Source of the DNA: Desulfuromonadales bacterium
GTDB lineage: Bacteria > Desulfobacterota > Desulfuromonadia > Desulfuromonadales > JAHYIW01
Direction: 5' to 3'
DNA: 44,773 nt
NCBI GenBank assembly: GCA_029210745.1
Contig: JARGFI010000023.1
Location: 1 to 44,773, forward strand
Below are positions 35,618-43,350 of the stretch, in pieces. Each line of letters starts with the position of its first letter. The stretch's first letter is position 1. The position numbers and the translations under genes were made by a program. The notes beneath the pieces are model-generated. The model made no database searches. It was given only the letters and a program-made list of their open reading frames with translations, and had not been told where the DNA came from.

Positions 35618-38272
35618 ATGGATGTCATAACCACCCACGTGAATGCCGATTTCGACTGTCTCGGTTCGATGGTCGCGGCCCACCTGCTTTATCCGCAGGC
35701 CAAGATGGTCTTTGCCGGGGCGCAGGAACGTGGATTACGCGAATTCTTTGTCAAAAGCGTCGGCTATGCCCTCGATTTCAAACGCTTTCGCGACATCGAC
35801 CTGGCTGCCGTGACCCGTTTGATTTTGGTCGATGTACGTCAGGCGGAGCGCATCGGTCCGTTCGCTGAGCTGATTGGCCGCGAAGGGATCGAACTGCATA
35901 TCTACGATCATCACTCCGCCAGTAAAAATGATCTGCGCGGCACGCTCGAAATCGTCGAGCCGGTCGGCGCGACGGTGACCGTCCTGACGCGGATCATCCG
36001 CGAACGTGGCATCAAACCGAGCCCGGAAGAAGCGACGATGATGATGCTCGGGCTCTATGAAGATACCGGCTGCCTGCTGTTTAGCTCGACAACCGGTGAA
36101 GATTTCTCCGCCGCCGCTTTTTTACTGGAGCAGGGGGCCGATCTCAACACCGTTGCTGACTTCCTGACGCAGGAGTTGACGGTTGAACAGGTCGCACTGC
36201 TCCATGAACTGACCCAGAATCTGTCCGTACTCAATGTCCACGGGGTCGACATTACCCTGGCGCATGCCTCGACGGAACGGTTTGTGGGCGATCTGGCGAT
36301 GCTGACGCACAAATTGAAAGATATGGAAAATTGCCAGGTGTTGATCGTGGCGGCACGGATGGGTGACCGGATCTTTCTGGTCGGGCGGTCGCGGCTGCCG
36401 GAAGTTGATGTTCGGGAGGTGTTGGGCGAGTTCGGCGGCGGGGGGCATCCTTACGCCGCCTCCGGGGTGGTGCGCGATCTGACGTTGATCCAGGTGATGG
36501 AGCGCTTGCCGCTGGTGCTGGCACAACAGGTGAGCCCGCGCTGGAATGCCCGACACCTGATGTCAACGCCGGTCAAAAGTGTCGCGGTCAATACGACAAT
36601 CAGTGAGGCGCGGCAGTTACTGACCCGTTACAATCTCAATGCCCTGCCGGTACGCGACGGGCAGCGAGTGGCGGGCGTTATTACCCGACAGACGCTTGAA
36701 AAAGCCGCGCATCACGGTCTCGGCAAAGAGCTGGTGACCGAGTACATGTTTGATGACGTAGCCTGTGCGACCCCGGAAACCAGCGTTGCCGAGCTTCAGG
36801 AGTTGATCGTTGGCAATAATCAGCGCTTCGTGCCGGTCATCGAGGGGGATCGCATGGTCGGCGCGGTCACCCGTACCGACTTGCTGCGCCATCTGGTTTC
36901 GGGTGGACGCATCGCACGTCTGTCCTCGGCACTGCATCCGGACGGTGGGGGAGGAATCAAACGTCACCAGCTGATGCGACGGTTACACGCCAAAATTCCG
37001 GAGCGGGTGGTAGTGCTGCTGAAAGAACTTGGGGACCTCGCGGACGAACTTGACTGCCAGTTGTTCGCCGTCGGCGGCTTTGTGCGTGATTTACTCCTCG
37101 GTGAAGAAAACATCGATCTTGATCTGGTCGTCGAAGGCGACGCGATCGTTCTGGCGCAGGCATTTACCCGCAGGCGCACCTGCCGGATACGGGTGCATCG
37201 CAAGTTCGGGACGGCGGTGATTATCTTTCCTGACGGCTACAAAATCGATGTTGCCAGTGCGCGCACCGAGTATTACCTGGAACCGGGGGCGCTCCCCAAC
37301 GTCGAAAATTCTTCCCTCAAGCTGGATCTCTATCGTCGCGATTTTTCGATCAACACGCTGGCTTTAGCACTGAACAAAGAGCACTTTTGTGAACTGGTTG
37401 ATTACTTCGGTGGTCAACGTGATCTGCGTGAAAAGGCGGTACGGGTGCTGCACAATCTGAGTTTTGTCGAGGACCCGACGCGGATGTTCAGGGCGGTGCG
37501 TTTTGAGCAGCGGCTCGGTTTCAGGATCGGTAAACATACCCTCAACCTCCTTGTCAGCGCGGTGCGTATGGGATTCCTGAACAAGGTGGGGGGCAGTCGT
37601 CTGGCCAACGAGCTGATCCATATTCTCAATGAATCAGAGCCGTTCCGCGCCCTTGAACGGTTGAACGACCTCGGTCTGCTGGCCGGGTTGCATCTTGAGC
37701 TGCAACTCGGACGCCGTAACCGGCGGGCGTTGAAAGCGGTCGGCAAGATATTGCACTGGTATGAACTGCTCTACGCGGAACACGATTGCGAGATCTGGCT
37801 GGTCTATCTGCTCTGTCTGACCTGCGACCTTGATGATGAGGCGATGCAGGCGCTCTGCACCCGGCTGACACTGCCCCAGCGGCAGCGCACGCAGCTTGTC
37901 ACTGGCCGCGCCGCCGGACATCAGGTGTTGCGTTACTTGTCGCGCCGGGCCGGGAGTGACGGCACGCTGTTGCCCAGCCAGTTGTATCGCCGGTTGCAAC
38001 CGTTGACTCCGGAAGTCATTCTCTACCTGATGAGCCTGACCTCACGCGATGCGATAAAACGGTGGATCTCTCATTATCTGACCCATTTGCGTCAGGTACA
38101 ATGTTTGTTGACCGGTGATGATCTGCATCACATGGGGATGCCGTCGGGCCCGCTGTATCGTGAGGTTCTGGAACGACTGCTCGGGGCACGGCTCGACGGG
38201 CGGGTGGTGACGCATGAGGATGAAGTGAATTGGGTACGGAAACGGTTCAGGAATCATTTGCCGAAGGGGTAG
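35618..38272 (+). CDS. DHH-CBS-tRNA nucleotidyltransferase/poly(A) polymerase fusion
   Basis: An 884-residue multidomain protein. Residues 1-300 are a DHH/DHHA1 phosphoesterase module (HVNADFDCLGSM, DHH at about 97-99, GEFGGGGHPYAASG near 270). Two CBS domains follow (about 310-430), then a class II nucleotidyltransferase head with VGGFVRDLLLG and catalytic Asp500/Asp502 (DLDLV), and helical neck/body domains to the end. The same fusion exists in A-adding tRNA nucleotidyltransferases of lineages with split CC- and A-adding enzymes, as reported for Geobacter. Tentatively the A-adding enzyme or a poly(A) polymerase. AGGA precedes the ATG. The DHH part suggests an added nuclease activity. Confidence 0.88.
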   Translation: MDVITTHVNADFDCLGSMVAAHLLYPQAKMVFAGAQERGLREFFVKSVGYALDFKRFRDIDLAAVTRLILVDVRQAERIGPFAELIGREGIELHIYDHHSASKNDLRGTLEIVEPVGATVTVLTRIIRERGIKPSPEEATMMMLGLYEDTGCLLFSSTTGEDFSAAAFLLEQGADLNTVADFLTQELTVEQVALLHELTQNLSVLNVHGVDITLAHASTERFVGDLAMLTHKLKDMENCQVLIVAARMGDRIFLVGRSRLPEVDVREVLGEFGGGGHPYAASGVVRDLTLIQVMERLPLVLAQQVSPRWNARHLMSTPVKSVAVNTTISEARQLLTRYNLNALPVRDGQRVAGVITRQTLEKAAHHGLGKELVTEYMFDDVACATPETSVAELQELIVGNNQRFVPVIEGDRMVGAVTRTDLLRHLVSGGRIARLSSALHPDGGGGIKRHQLMRRLHAKIPERVVVLLKELGDLADELDCQLFAVGGFVRDLLLGEENIDLDLVVEGDAIVLAQAFTRRRTCRIRVHRKFGTAVIIFPDGYKIDVASARTEYYLEPGALPNVENSSLKLDLYRRDFSINTLALALNKEHFCELVDYFGGQRDLREKAVRVLHNLSFVEDPTRMFRAVRFEQRLGFRIGKHTLNLLVSAVRMGFLNKVGGSRLANELIHILNESEPFRALERLNDLGLLAGLHLELQLGRRNRRALKAVGKILHWYELLYAEHDCEIWLVYLLCLTCDLDDEAMQALCTRLTLPQRQRTQLVTGRAAGHQVLRYLSRRAGSDGTLLPSQLYRRLQPLTPEVILYLMSLTSRDAIKRWISHYLTHLRQVQCLLTGDDLHHMGMPSGPLYREVLERLLGARLDGRVVTHEDEVNWVRKRFRNHLPKG

Positions 38273-38310
38273 CTGGGTCGGCTCCTGGCGCCGCCGGTGC
38301 ATCAAGCTGA

Positions 38311-38348
38311 GCCCCGCCTGTTCCATAGCGCGCCTGAACTGGCGGGGC
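38311..38348. other. Hairpin between convergent genes
   Basis: Eight-base arms GCCCCGCC (38311-38318) and GGCGGGGC (38341-38348) with a 22-nt loop. It lies 38 bp after the nucleotidyltransferase stop and may help terminate transcription, but no T-tract is present. Confidence 0.35.
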
Positions 38349-38390
38349 CCCTTGATCATTTAATGGTTCGTCTGACCGGTTTATGTTTCT

Positions 38391-38582
38391 TTACAGCGAA
38401 CAACTCATGTCTTCGCCGCAACACATCGGTGATTTGATCTTGCCATGTCCGTTAGGGCATTTGGAAATCTGGACCGTCTTTCCGTCGGGCAAGGTCAAGG
38501 TGTCATTTTCAAGCGGGGCATTGCATTTGGCGCAGGTTGCATTGACACCCATGCCACATTTTGCGCAGCTGTAAGTTGCCAT
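38391..38582 (-). CDS. Small cysteine-rich zinc-ribbon protein
   Basis: A 63-residue protein with nine cysteines in C-x2-C patterns (YSCAKCGMGVNATCAKCNAP, then KCPNGHGKI and CCGEDMSC). The length and pattern suggest a rubredoxin-like or zinc-ribbon fold. AAGGAG 8 nt before the ATG marks a well-translated gene. I recall similar small proteins in Geobacter-type genomes but know no function. It stands alone on the minus strand between the nucleotidyltransferase fusion and dgt. Confidence 0.75.
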   Translation of the reverse strand: MATYSCAKCGMGVNATCAKCNAPLENDTLTLPDGKTVQISKCPNGHGKIKSPMCCGEDMSCSL

Positions 38583-38758
38583 TATTTTTTCTCCTTTGCG
38601 CAGCTGAGGGCGGCGGTGCCGCCAACGTTGAATTTATCCCTGATTCTAAATTATGACCGTAGTTGCGTGATCTGTCAATTTCTCGATCGGTATTTTGCCT
38701 TCACGTTGCCCCTTTGTAAAAAATCGTTTAAATTGATTCTTCATCAAGGAGAACTGCT

Positions 38759-39889
38759 ATGGAACGATCCGCTCTGGCAACTTATGCCGCACACAGTGAC
38801 ACCAGTCGTGGCCGCCGTTATGAGGAACCTCACAAAGACGATCGCCCGCCCTTCGAGCGCGACCGTGATCGCATTATCCATTGCGCGGCGTTTCGGCGCC
38901 TCGAATACAAGACCCAGGTTTTTGTCAACCACGAAGGAGATTACTACCGGACGCGGCTGACCCATTCGCTCGAAGTGGCGCAAATCGGGCGCGGGATTGC
39001 AAGGCGGCTGCAACTCAATGAAGACCTGGTTGAAACGCTGGCGCTGGCCCACGATCTGGGGCATACCCCGTTCGGGCACACCGGTGAAGATGTGTTGAAT
39101 CGTTTGATGAAGGATTACGGCGGGTTCGAGCACAACCGTCAATCGTTGCGTATTGTTGAACAGCTGGAAGAGCGTTATCCTGATTTTGATGGTTTGAATT
39201 TGTCGTGGGAAACACGCGAGGGGATTATCAAACACACCTCTGATTACGATTCAGCGGACGGTGATTTTGTCGAGTATGAGCCTGGCACCCAGCCGACTCT
39301 CGAAGCGCAGTTGATCGATCTGGCCGACGAGATTGCCTACAATAATCACGATATCGATGACGGGCTCAAGGCCGGGTTTATTCATCTGCACGAATTGGCT
39401 GAGCTCGAATTATGGCGCGAAACGTCAGATCTGGTGCGTGAAAAATACGGAACCCTTGGTGAGGAAAGGCATGCCCATCAAACGATCAGTCACTTGATCG
39501 GGCGGCTGATCCTCGATCTGGTTGAGCAGACGGCTGAAAATATTACTGCTGCGGGGATTGAAAGTCTGGCAGATGTGCGTCGTCAGGAACGCCGCCTGGT
39601 AGAATTCAGCCCCCGCATCGCGACGTTAAACCGCCAACTGAAAAAATTCCTCTTCAAACGTTTGTATCGGCATTACAAGGTCGAACGGATGCGCTTTAAA
39701 GCAGAACGGTTTATTACGCTGATCTTTGAGTGTTATCAGCATAATCCACTATTGCTGCCGCTGAGTTATCAGGAAAAGTATGCGCGTTTCGGTAGGGAGC
39801 GCGTCATCTGCGACTATATTGCCGGGATGACCGATCGCTACGCGCAGGACGAATACAAACGGCTCTTCGAGCCGTTTGAACGGGTGTGA
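38759..39889 (+). CDS. dgt: Deoxyguanosinetriphosphate triphosphohydrolase-like protein
   Basis: A 376-residue HD-superfamily dNTPase removing triphosphate from deoxynucleotides. The metal-binding residues are visible in RTRLTHSLEVAQIGR (His), LALAHDLGHTPFGH (His-Asp) and LADEIAYNNHDIDDG (Asp). Length matches the shorter, broad-specificity dGTPase-like group rather than E. coli Dgt. AAGGAG precedes the ATG. Together with gmk and rel it is one of several purine nucleotide genes here, though they are not linked in one operon. Confidence 0.93.
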   Translation: MERSALATYAAHSDTSRGRRYEEPHKDDRPPFERDRDRIIHCAAFRRLEYKTQVFVNHEGDYYRTRLTHSLEVAQIGRGIARRLQLNEDLVETLALAHDLGHTPFGHTGEDVLNRLMKDYGGFEHNRQSLRIVEQLEERYPDFDGLNLSWETREGIIKHTSDYDSADGDFVEYEPGTQPTLEAQLIDLADEIAYNNHDIDDGLKAGFIHLHELAELELWRETSDLVREKYGTLGEERHAHQTISHLIGRLILDLVEQTAENITAAGIESLADVRRQERRLVEFSPRIATLNRQLKKFLFKRLYRHYKVERMRFKAERFITLIFECYQHNPLLLPLSYQEKYARFGRERVICDYIAGMTDRYAQDEYKRLFEPFERV

Positions 39890-39904
39890 GCGTGGCGCTG
39901 TCGG

Positions 39905-40207
39905 TCAGGGGAGCTTGATTGTCGGTTCCTCGGCGGGACGATAGAGCAGGAAGGTGCGACCGACCACCTGGGCGATCGCAGAATGCGTGGCGGCGGCCAG
40001 TTCGGCGGCGACCTCTTTGCGATTGCTGAGACAGGTTTCCAGCAGCTTGACTTTAATCAGCTCATGAATCGCCAGCGCTTCTTCGGCGGCGGCGATGACC
40101 TGCTCGGTCAGTTCGTTTTTGCCGATGACGAGCACCGGGTTGAGATGATGGCCGAGGCCGCGCAGATGTCGGGCCTGTTTGCCGCTGAGTTTTCCCATCG
40201 GTTTCAT
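39905..40207 (-). CDS. yhbY: YhbY-family RNA-binding (CRM domain) protein
   Basis: A 100-residue single CRM domain protein, associated with pre-50S ribosomal subunits in E. coli. LSGKQARHLRGLGHHLNPVL and the helix HELIKVKLLE are diagnostic. The GxxG loop that contacts RNA reads GKNE (VLVIGKNELTEQ) instead of the usual GxxG; the second glycine is Glu. AAGGAATAAAG lies before the ATG. It converges on dgt with 15 bp between stops. Confidence 0.9.
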   Translation of the reverse strand: MKPMGKLSGKQARHLRGLGHHLNPVLVIGKNELTEQVIAAAEEALAIHELIKVKLLETCLSNRKEVAAELAAATHSAIAQVVGRTFLLYRPAEEPTIKLP

Positions 40208-40239
40208 TCTTTATTCCTTCAGTGGGTAGAGTGGGGGCA

Positions 40240-40266
40240 TTATACGCAGCCGTCGCGGCAATGCAA
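40240..40266 (-). promoter_or_regulatory. Candidate yhbY promoter
   Basis: A perfect minus-strand TATAAT at 40245-40240; the best -35 (TTGCAT, 40266-40261) is at a short 15-bp spacing. The leader would be about 25 nt. Confidence 0.4.
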
Positions 40267-40358
40267 CTGCTTTTCGCCTGATTATCTCAAGTCGTCTTTG
40301 TACAGGTGGTGTTGACGGGGTGTCGATATCGTTTCATTTCAAGTGACAAGGAGAACAT

Positions 40359-40427
40359 ATGCCGAAGAATGAATGGTCGATCGAACGGTTCATGCAGCAA
40401 AGCAGTGGTTTCTGCAAAACCCGATAA
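40359..40427 (+). pseudogene. 5' fragment of a gene cut off by a REP array
   Basis: AAGGAG stands 6-8 nt before an ATG that opens MPKNEWSIERFMQQSSGF, after which the sequence becomes the first REP unit (from about 40411) and the frame ends at TAA 40425-40427, giving 22 residues. The ribosome binding site and reasonable N-terminus suggest the beginning of a former gene. I cannot identify it, and I see no continuation after the array. Confidence 0.4.
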
Positions 40428-40806
40428 CGGCAGGGACAGGGCCCCCGCGAGGGGTGCCCCTACGGGATCAAACAACCGCCAGCGGATTGATTTGTAGGGA
40501 TACCCCTTGCGGGTATCCAGGTTCTGGTTCTGGTTTTACCCACCTGCAATCCAGTTTTCTGCAAAACCCGATAACGGCAGGGACAGGGCCCCCGCGAGGG
40601 GTGCCCCTACAGAAACAAACAACCACCGGATTGATTTGTAGGGATACCCCTTGCGGGTATCCAGGTTCTGGTTCTGGTTTTACCCACCTGCAATCCAGTT
40701 TTGTGCAAAACCCGGTAACGGCAGGGACAGGGCACCCGCAAGGGGTGCCCCTACAGGAACAAACAACCACCGGATTGATTTGTAGGGATACCCCTTGCGG
40801 GTATCC
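40411..40806. repeat. Tandem array of three inverted REP pairs (BIME-like)
   Basis: Three consecutive units with a 144-bp period (GTAG heads at 40494, 40638 and 40782). Each unit holds a left-reading REP (ending CTAC at 40463, 40610, 40754) and a right-reading REP with the perfect stem GGATACCC-cttgc-GGGTATCC after GTAG. The spacer includes TTCTGGTTCTGGTTTTACCC. The left-reading copy in unit three has the stem GGGCACCC-gcaag-GGGTGCCC, so substitutions relative to the other orientation are compensated. The first unit has a 3-bp insertion before 40494. Open frames across it (for example 152 codons) are repeats, not genes. Confidence 0.9.
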
Positions 40807-40846
40807 TGCGTCTCTCCGGTGGGAACCGTAGATCAGGCTAAGTGAA

Positions 40847-41464
40847 ATGAACCGATACAATCCCGACATTCACCACCGTCGATCCATTCGGCTGAAAAAT
40901 TTCGATTATTCTCAGAAGGGCGCATATTTCCTGACGTTGTGTACCTTTGACCGTGGTTGTCACTTTGATCGGTTCCCTCAGTTGCGGCACATTGTCGAGA
41001 CTCAATGGTATAGCCTGCCGCAGCGGTTTCCGGGAGTTGTCCTGGATGAATTCGTGATCATGCCCAACCATTTCCACGGGATAATCGTTCTTTGCAGGGA
41101 TACCCCTTGCGGGTATCCTGAATCAGATTCTGGTTCTGTCCACCTGCAATCCGGGTCTCTGCAAAACCCGACACCGGCAGAGACAGTGCACCCGCAAGGG
41201 GGCGGACCAACCGTTGGCGATGTTGTTGGTGCGTTCAAGTCATTGTGTGTCAACGCGTGGCTGAAAGTCATCAGGTCCGAGGGCACCAATGCCACCGGAA
41301 AATTCTGGCAGAACAACTATTACGAGCACGTCATTCGCGATCAAGGGGAAATGGACCGTATCCGTCGATACATTGCCGAGAATCCCCTGCGGTGGGAATT
41401 CGACCGGGAAAATCCGGGGTTCAGCAAGAAACAAGGACAGCAAGACGAGAGATGGATGGTGTAA
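40847..41464 (+). CDS. REP-associated tyrosine transposase (RAYT, Y1/HUH family)
   Basis: A 205-residue single-strand transposase-like protein. The HUH metal motif is His-Phe-His at 75-77 (VIMPNHFHGIIVL), and the catalytic tyrosine is Tyr158 or Tyr159 (GKFWQNNYYEHVIR), followed by RIRRYIAENPLRWEFDRENP, the family's conserved end. These proteins cut GTAG-headed REP hairpins; such hairpins flank this gene on both sides. Residues 83 to about 118 are encoded by a REP pair inserted in frame between the HUH domain and the PTVGDVVGAFKS block. The core motifs are intact, so activity is possible. Confidence 0.9.
   Translation: MNRYNPDIHHRRSIRLKNFDYSQKGAYFLTLCTFDRGCHFDRFPQLRHIVETQWYSLPQRFPGVVLDEFVIMPNHFHGIIVLCRDTPCGYPESDSGSVHLQSGSLQNPTPAETVHPQGGGPTVGDVVGAFKSLCVNAWLKVIRSEGTNATGKFWQNNYYEHVIRDQGEMDRIRRYIAENPLRWEFDRENPGFSKKQGQQDERWMV
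41093..41203. repeat. REP pair inside the transposase coding sequence
   Basis: This stretch repeats the array unit: GGATACCC-cttgc-GGGTATCC at 41098-41118, spacer with CCACCTGCAAT, then GCACCCGCAAGG. The head is GCAG instead of GTAG and the second REP is decayed after 41200. It is read through in frame as CRDTPCGYP and onwards, without a stop. Confidence 0.85.
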
Positions 41465-41476
41465 GGAATCGAATCT

Positions 41477-41552
41477 GTAGGGATACCCCTTGTGGGTATC
41501 CAGGGGTTCGATGTGCGTGATAACGACAAAAGGGCACGAGGGGTGTCCCGAC
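41477..41552. repeat. REP pair downstream of the transposase
   Basis: GTAG at 41477-41480 followed by GGATACCC-cttgt-GGGTATCC to 41501, then a decayed left-reading partner around 41532-41552 (GGGCACGAGGGGTGTCCC). The sequence between them differs from the array spacer. Confidence 0.75.
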
Positions 41553-41628
41553 GGTAAAAAACTACCGTCAGCCCCCCAATAACGGACAAATATCGCATCT
41601 GTCGAAAATAATGGTTTAAACTTGTTTT

Positions 41629-42447
41629 ATGGAATTAACCTTTTTTACTCTCATGTTGTTTGTGCTCCTGGGTGCCGGTGCCGGTTTTCTTGCCGGGTTG
41701 CTCGGTATCGGTGGCGGCATCATTCTCGTACCGCTCTTCCTGTATACCTTTCCGCTCGCCGGTTTCCCTGCCCAGATCGTTGTTCATGCCGCTTTTGCCA
41801 CCAGTCTGGCGGTCATTATTCCGACCGCCGTCTCCAGTACGTTGGGACATCGCAAACGCGGTAATGTCGACTGGCATCAGGTCTTCTTCCTGGGGGTGGG
41901 CGGGATGATCGGAGCGGTGATGGGTTCGACCCTTGCGGTCGGGATCGGCGGAGATCAACTGAAAATTTTATTCGGATTGATGCAGATCGCCGTGGCGCTG
42001 AAGATGATCAGTTCACCCGAACAACTGCCCGAAGTCGAGCGACGCGAGCATGCGTTGTGGAAATTTGTGCTGGTGGGGATGGCTGGAGGGTGCTTTTCCG
42101 CATTTTTCGGCGTCGGCGGAGGGATCGTTGCCGTGCCGCTGATGGTGATCGCACTGCGTTTGCCGATTCATCTGGCGGTCGGTAATTCGAGTGCGCTGAT
42201 TGTGCTGTCCGCAATTTCCGGGGTACTCGCCTACATCTGGCATGGCTGGGATGTTGCCATGCCGGCTTATTCACTCGGTTTTGTCAGCCAACCCGTGGCC
42301 CTGATTGTCGCTCCTTTTTCCATTCTTTTCGCGCGTCTCGGTGTGCGGGTTGCCGGACGGTCAGCGCATGCTAGACTTATAAAGGTATTTTCCGGCCTGT
42401 TGATTATTATCGGGCTGCAAATGATTTTGGGTCGTTATTTTCAATGA
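41629..42447 (+). CDS. TauE/SafE family sulfite exporter-like permease
   Basis: A 272-residue inner-membrane protein with about eight hydrophobic helices in two related halves, each with a glycine-rich signature: LAGLLGIGGGIILVPLF near residues 22-38 and FFGVGGGIVAVPLMV near 160-175. Such permeases move sulfite, sulfonates or other organic anions; the substrate cannot be told. No good ribosome binding site precedes ATG 41629. It overlaps the MEMO frame region, and the two are probably co-transcribed. Confidence 0.88.
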   Translation: MELTFFTLMLFVLLGAGAGFLAGLLGIGGGIILVPLFLYTFPLAGFPAQIVVHAAFATSLAVIIPTAVSSTLGHRKRGNVDWHQVFFLGVGGMIGAVMGSTLAVGIGGDQLKILFGLMQIAVALKMISSPEQLPEVERREHALWKFVLVGMAGGCFSAFFGVGGGIVAVPLMVIALRLPIHLAVGNSSALIVLSAISGVLAYIWHGWDVAMPAYSLGFVSQPVALIVAPFSILFARLGVRVAGRSAHARLIKVFSGLLIIIGLQMILGRYFQ

Positions 42448-42455
42448 GGTGCGTG

Positions 42456-43259
42456 ATGTTGCGTCAACCTGCGGTCGCCGGTCATTTTTATCCGGGTAAA
42501 CGTCAGTCGCTCCATGATCTGATCGAGCGCTTGTTGCCGACCGACAAGGCACCGTCTGCCGCACGCGGGATCATCTCTCCCCATGCCGGCTATGTCTATT
42601 CCGGGGCGATTGCCGCGGCAACGTTCGCCGCTGTAAAGGTACCGGAACAGGTCATCGTCATGGGGCCGAATCATCACGGATTCGGACACAGCGCAGCGCT
42701 CTACGCGTCCGGTTCGTGGCTGACCCCCCTTGGAGAAGTTATGATCGATGCCGGGCTGGCCGCGCTGCTCCTCTCTGCCTGCCCGGCGCTGGCGTGCGAC
42801 GAAAGTGCCCATCTTCGTGAGCATTCACTGGAAGTGCAGATCCCGCTGATTCAAATGTTGAACCCCGTTGCTCAAATTGTCCCGATTTGCTTCGGTCATT
42901 TACCGCTCGATGTGCTGGTACAAACCGGTGATCAGATCGGGGCGCTGCTCAATGAGCAGGCGCGCGATGTGCTCCTTGTCGCCAGCAGTGACATGACTCA
43001 TTTTGAATCGGCCAGTCGGGCCAGGGAACACGACTTTCTTGCCCTGGAGCGGATCCTGGCGCTCGATCCGGAAGGGCTCTACACCATCGTTCATGAACAG
43101 CGGATCAGCATGTGCGGGGTGATTCCGACCGTTGTCATGCTGGCTGCCGTGCGCGTCATGGGGGGGTGCCAGGCAGAACTGATTCGCTACGGTCATTCAG
43201 GGGAAGTGAGCGGCGACGATACCGACGTGGTCGGTTATGCCGGGGTGGTGATTCACTGA
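42456..43259 (+). CDS. MEMO1 family protein
   Basis: A 267-residue protein of the MEMO family, related in fold to non-heme iron dioxygenases. The start [14 protein letters not shown] is the family's, and [19 protein letters not shown] and SSDMTHFES carry the histidines and aspartate of the metal site. ATG 42456 has GAGGTG just upstream; an ATG at 42444 overlapping the permease stop is possible but not family-like. Bacterial members have no settled function; many sit beside an AMMECR1 or radical SAM gene, which is not the case here. Confidence 0.9.
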   Translation: MLRQPAVAGHFYPGKRQSLHDLIERLLPTDKAPSAARGIISPHAGYVYSGAIAAATFAAVKVPEQVIVMGPNHHGFGHSAALYASGSWLTPLGEVMIDAGLAALLLSACPALACDESAHLREHSLEVQIPLIQMLNPVAQIVPICFGHLPLDVLVQTGDQIGALLNEQARDVLLVASSDMTHFESASRAREHDFLALERILALDPEGLYTIVHEQRISMCGVIPTVVMLAAVRVMGGCQAELIRYGHSGEVSGDDTDVVGYAGVVIH

Positions 43260-43306
43260 AGCGCACAGATCAATCCTTGCCAATGAGTCAAACATCACGT
43301 ATAAAG

Positions 43307-43326
43307 AGGGCCGCAACAGCGGCCCT
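43307..43326 (+). terminator. Hairpin before gltX, terminator or leader structure
   Basis: Perfect 8-bp arms AGGGCCGC (43307-43314) and GCGGCCCT (43319-43326) with an AACA loop. A GTTTTC run comes 7 bases later. It ends 24 bp before gltX, so it may end the MEMO transcript or regulate read-through into gltX. Confidence 0.5.
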
Positions 43327-43350
43327 TGCGTCGTTTTCAGGAGGAATTCC

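Noticed and set aside
40411-40806. CRISPR-like appearance of regularly spaced repeats
   Set aside because: Repeats and spacers are both conserved between units, hairpins alternate in orientation and no cas gene is present; it is a REP-pair array.
40373-40831. A 152-codon open frame with three near-identical 48-residue blocks
   Set aside because: The blocks are the 144-bp REP array read in frame; it starts without its own ribosome binding site, and the opposite strand is open too.
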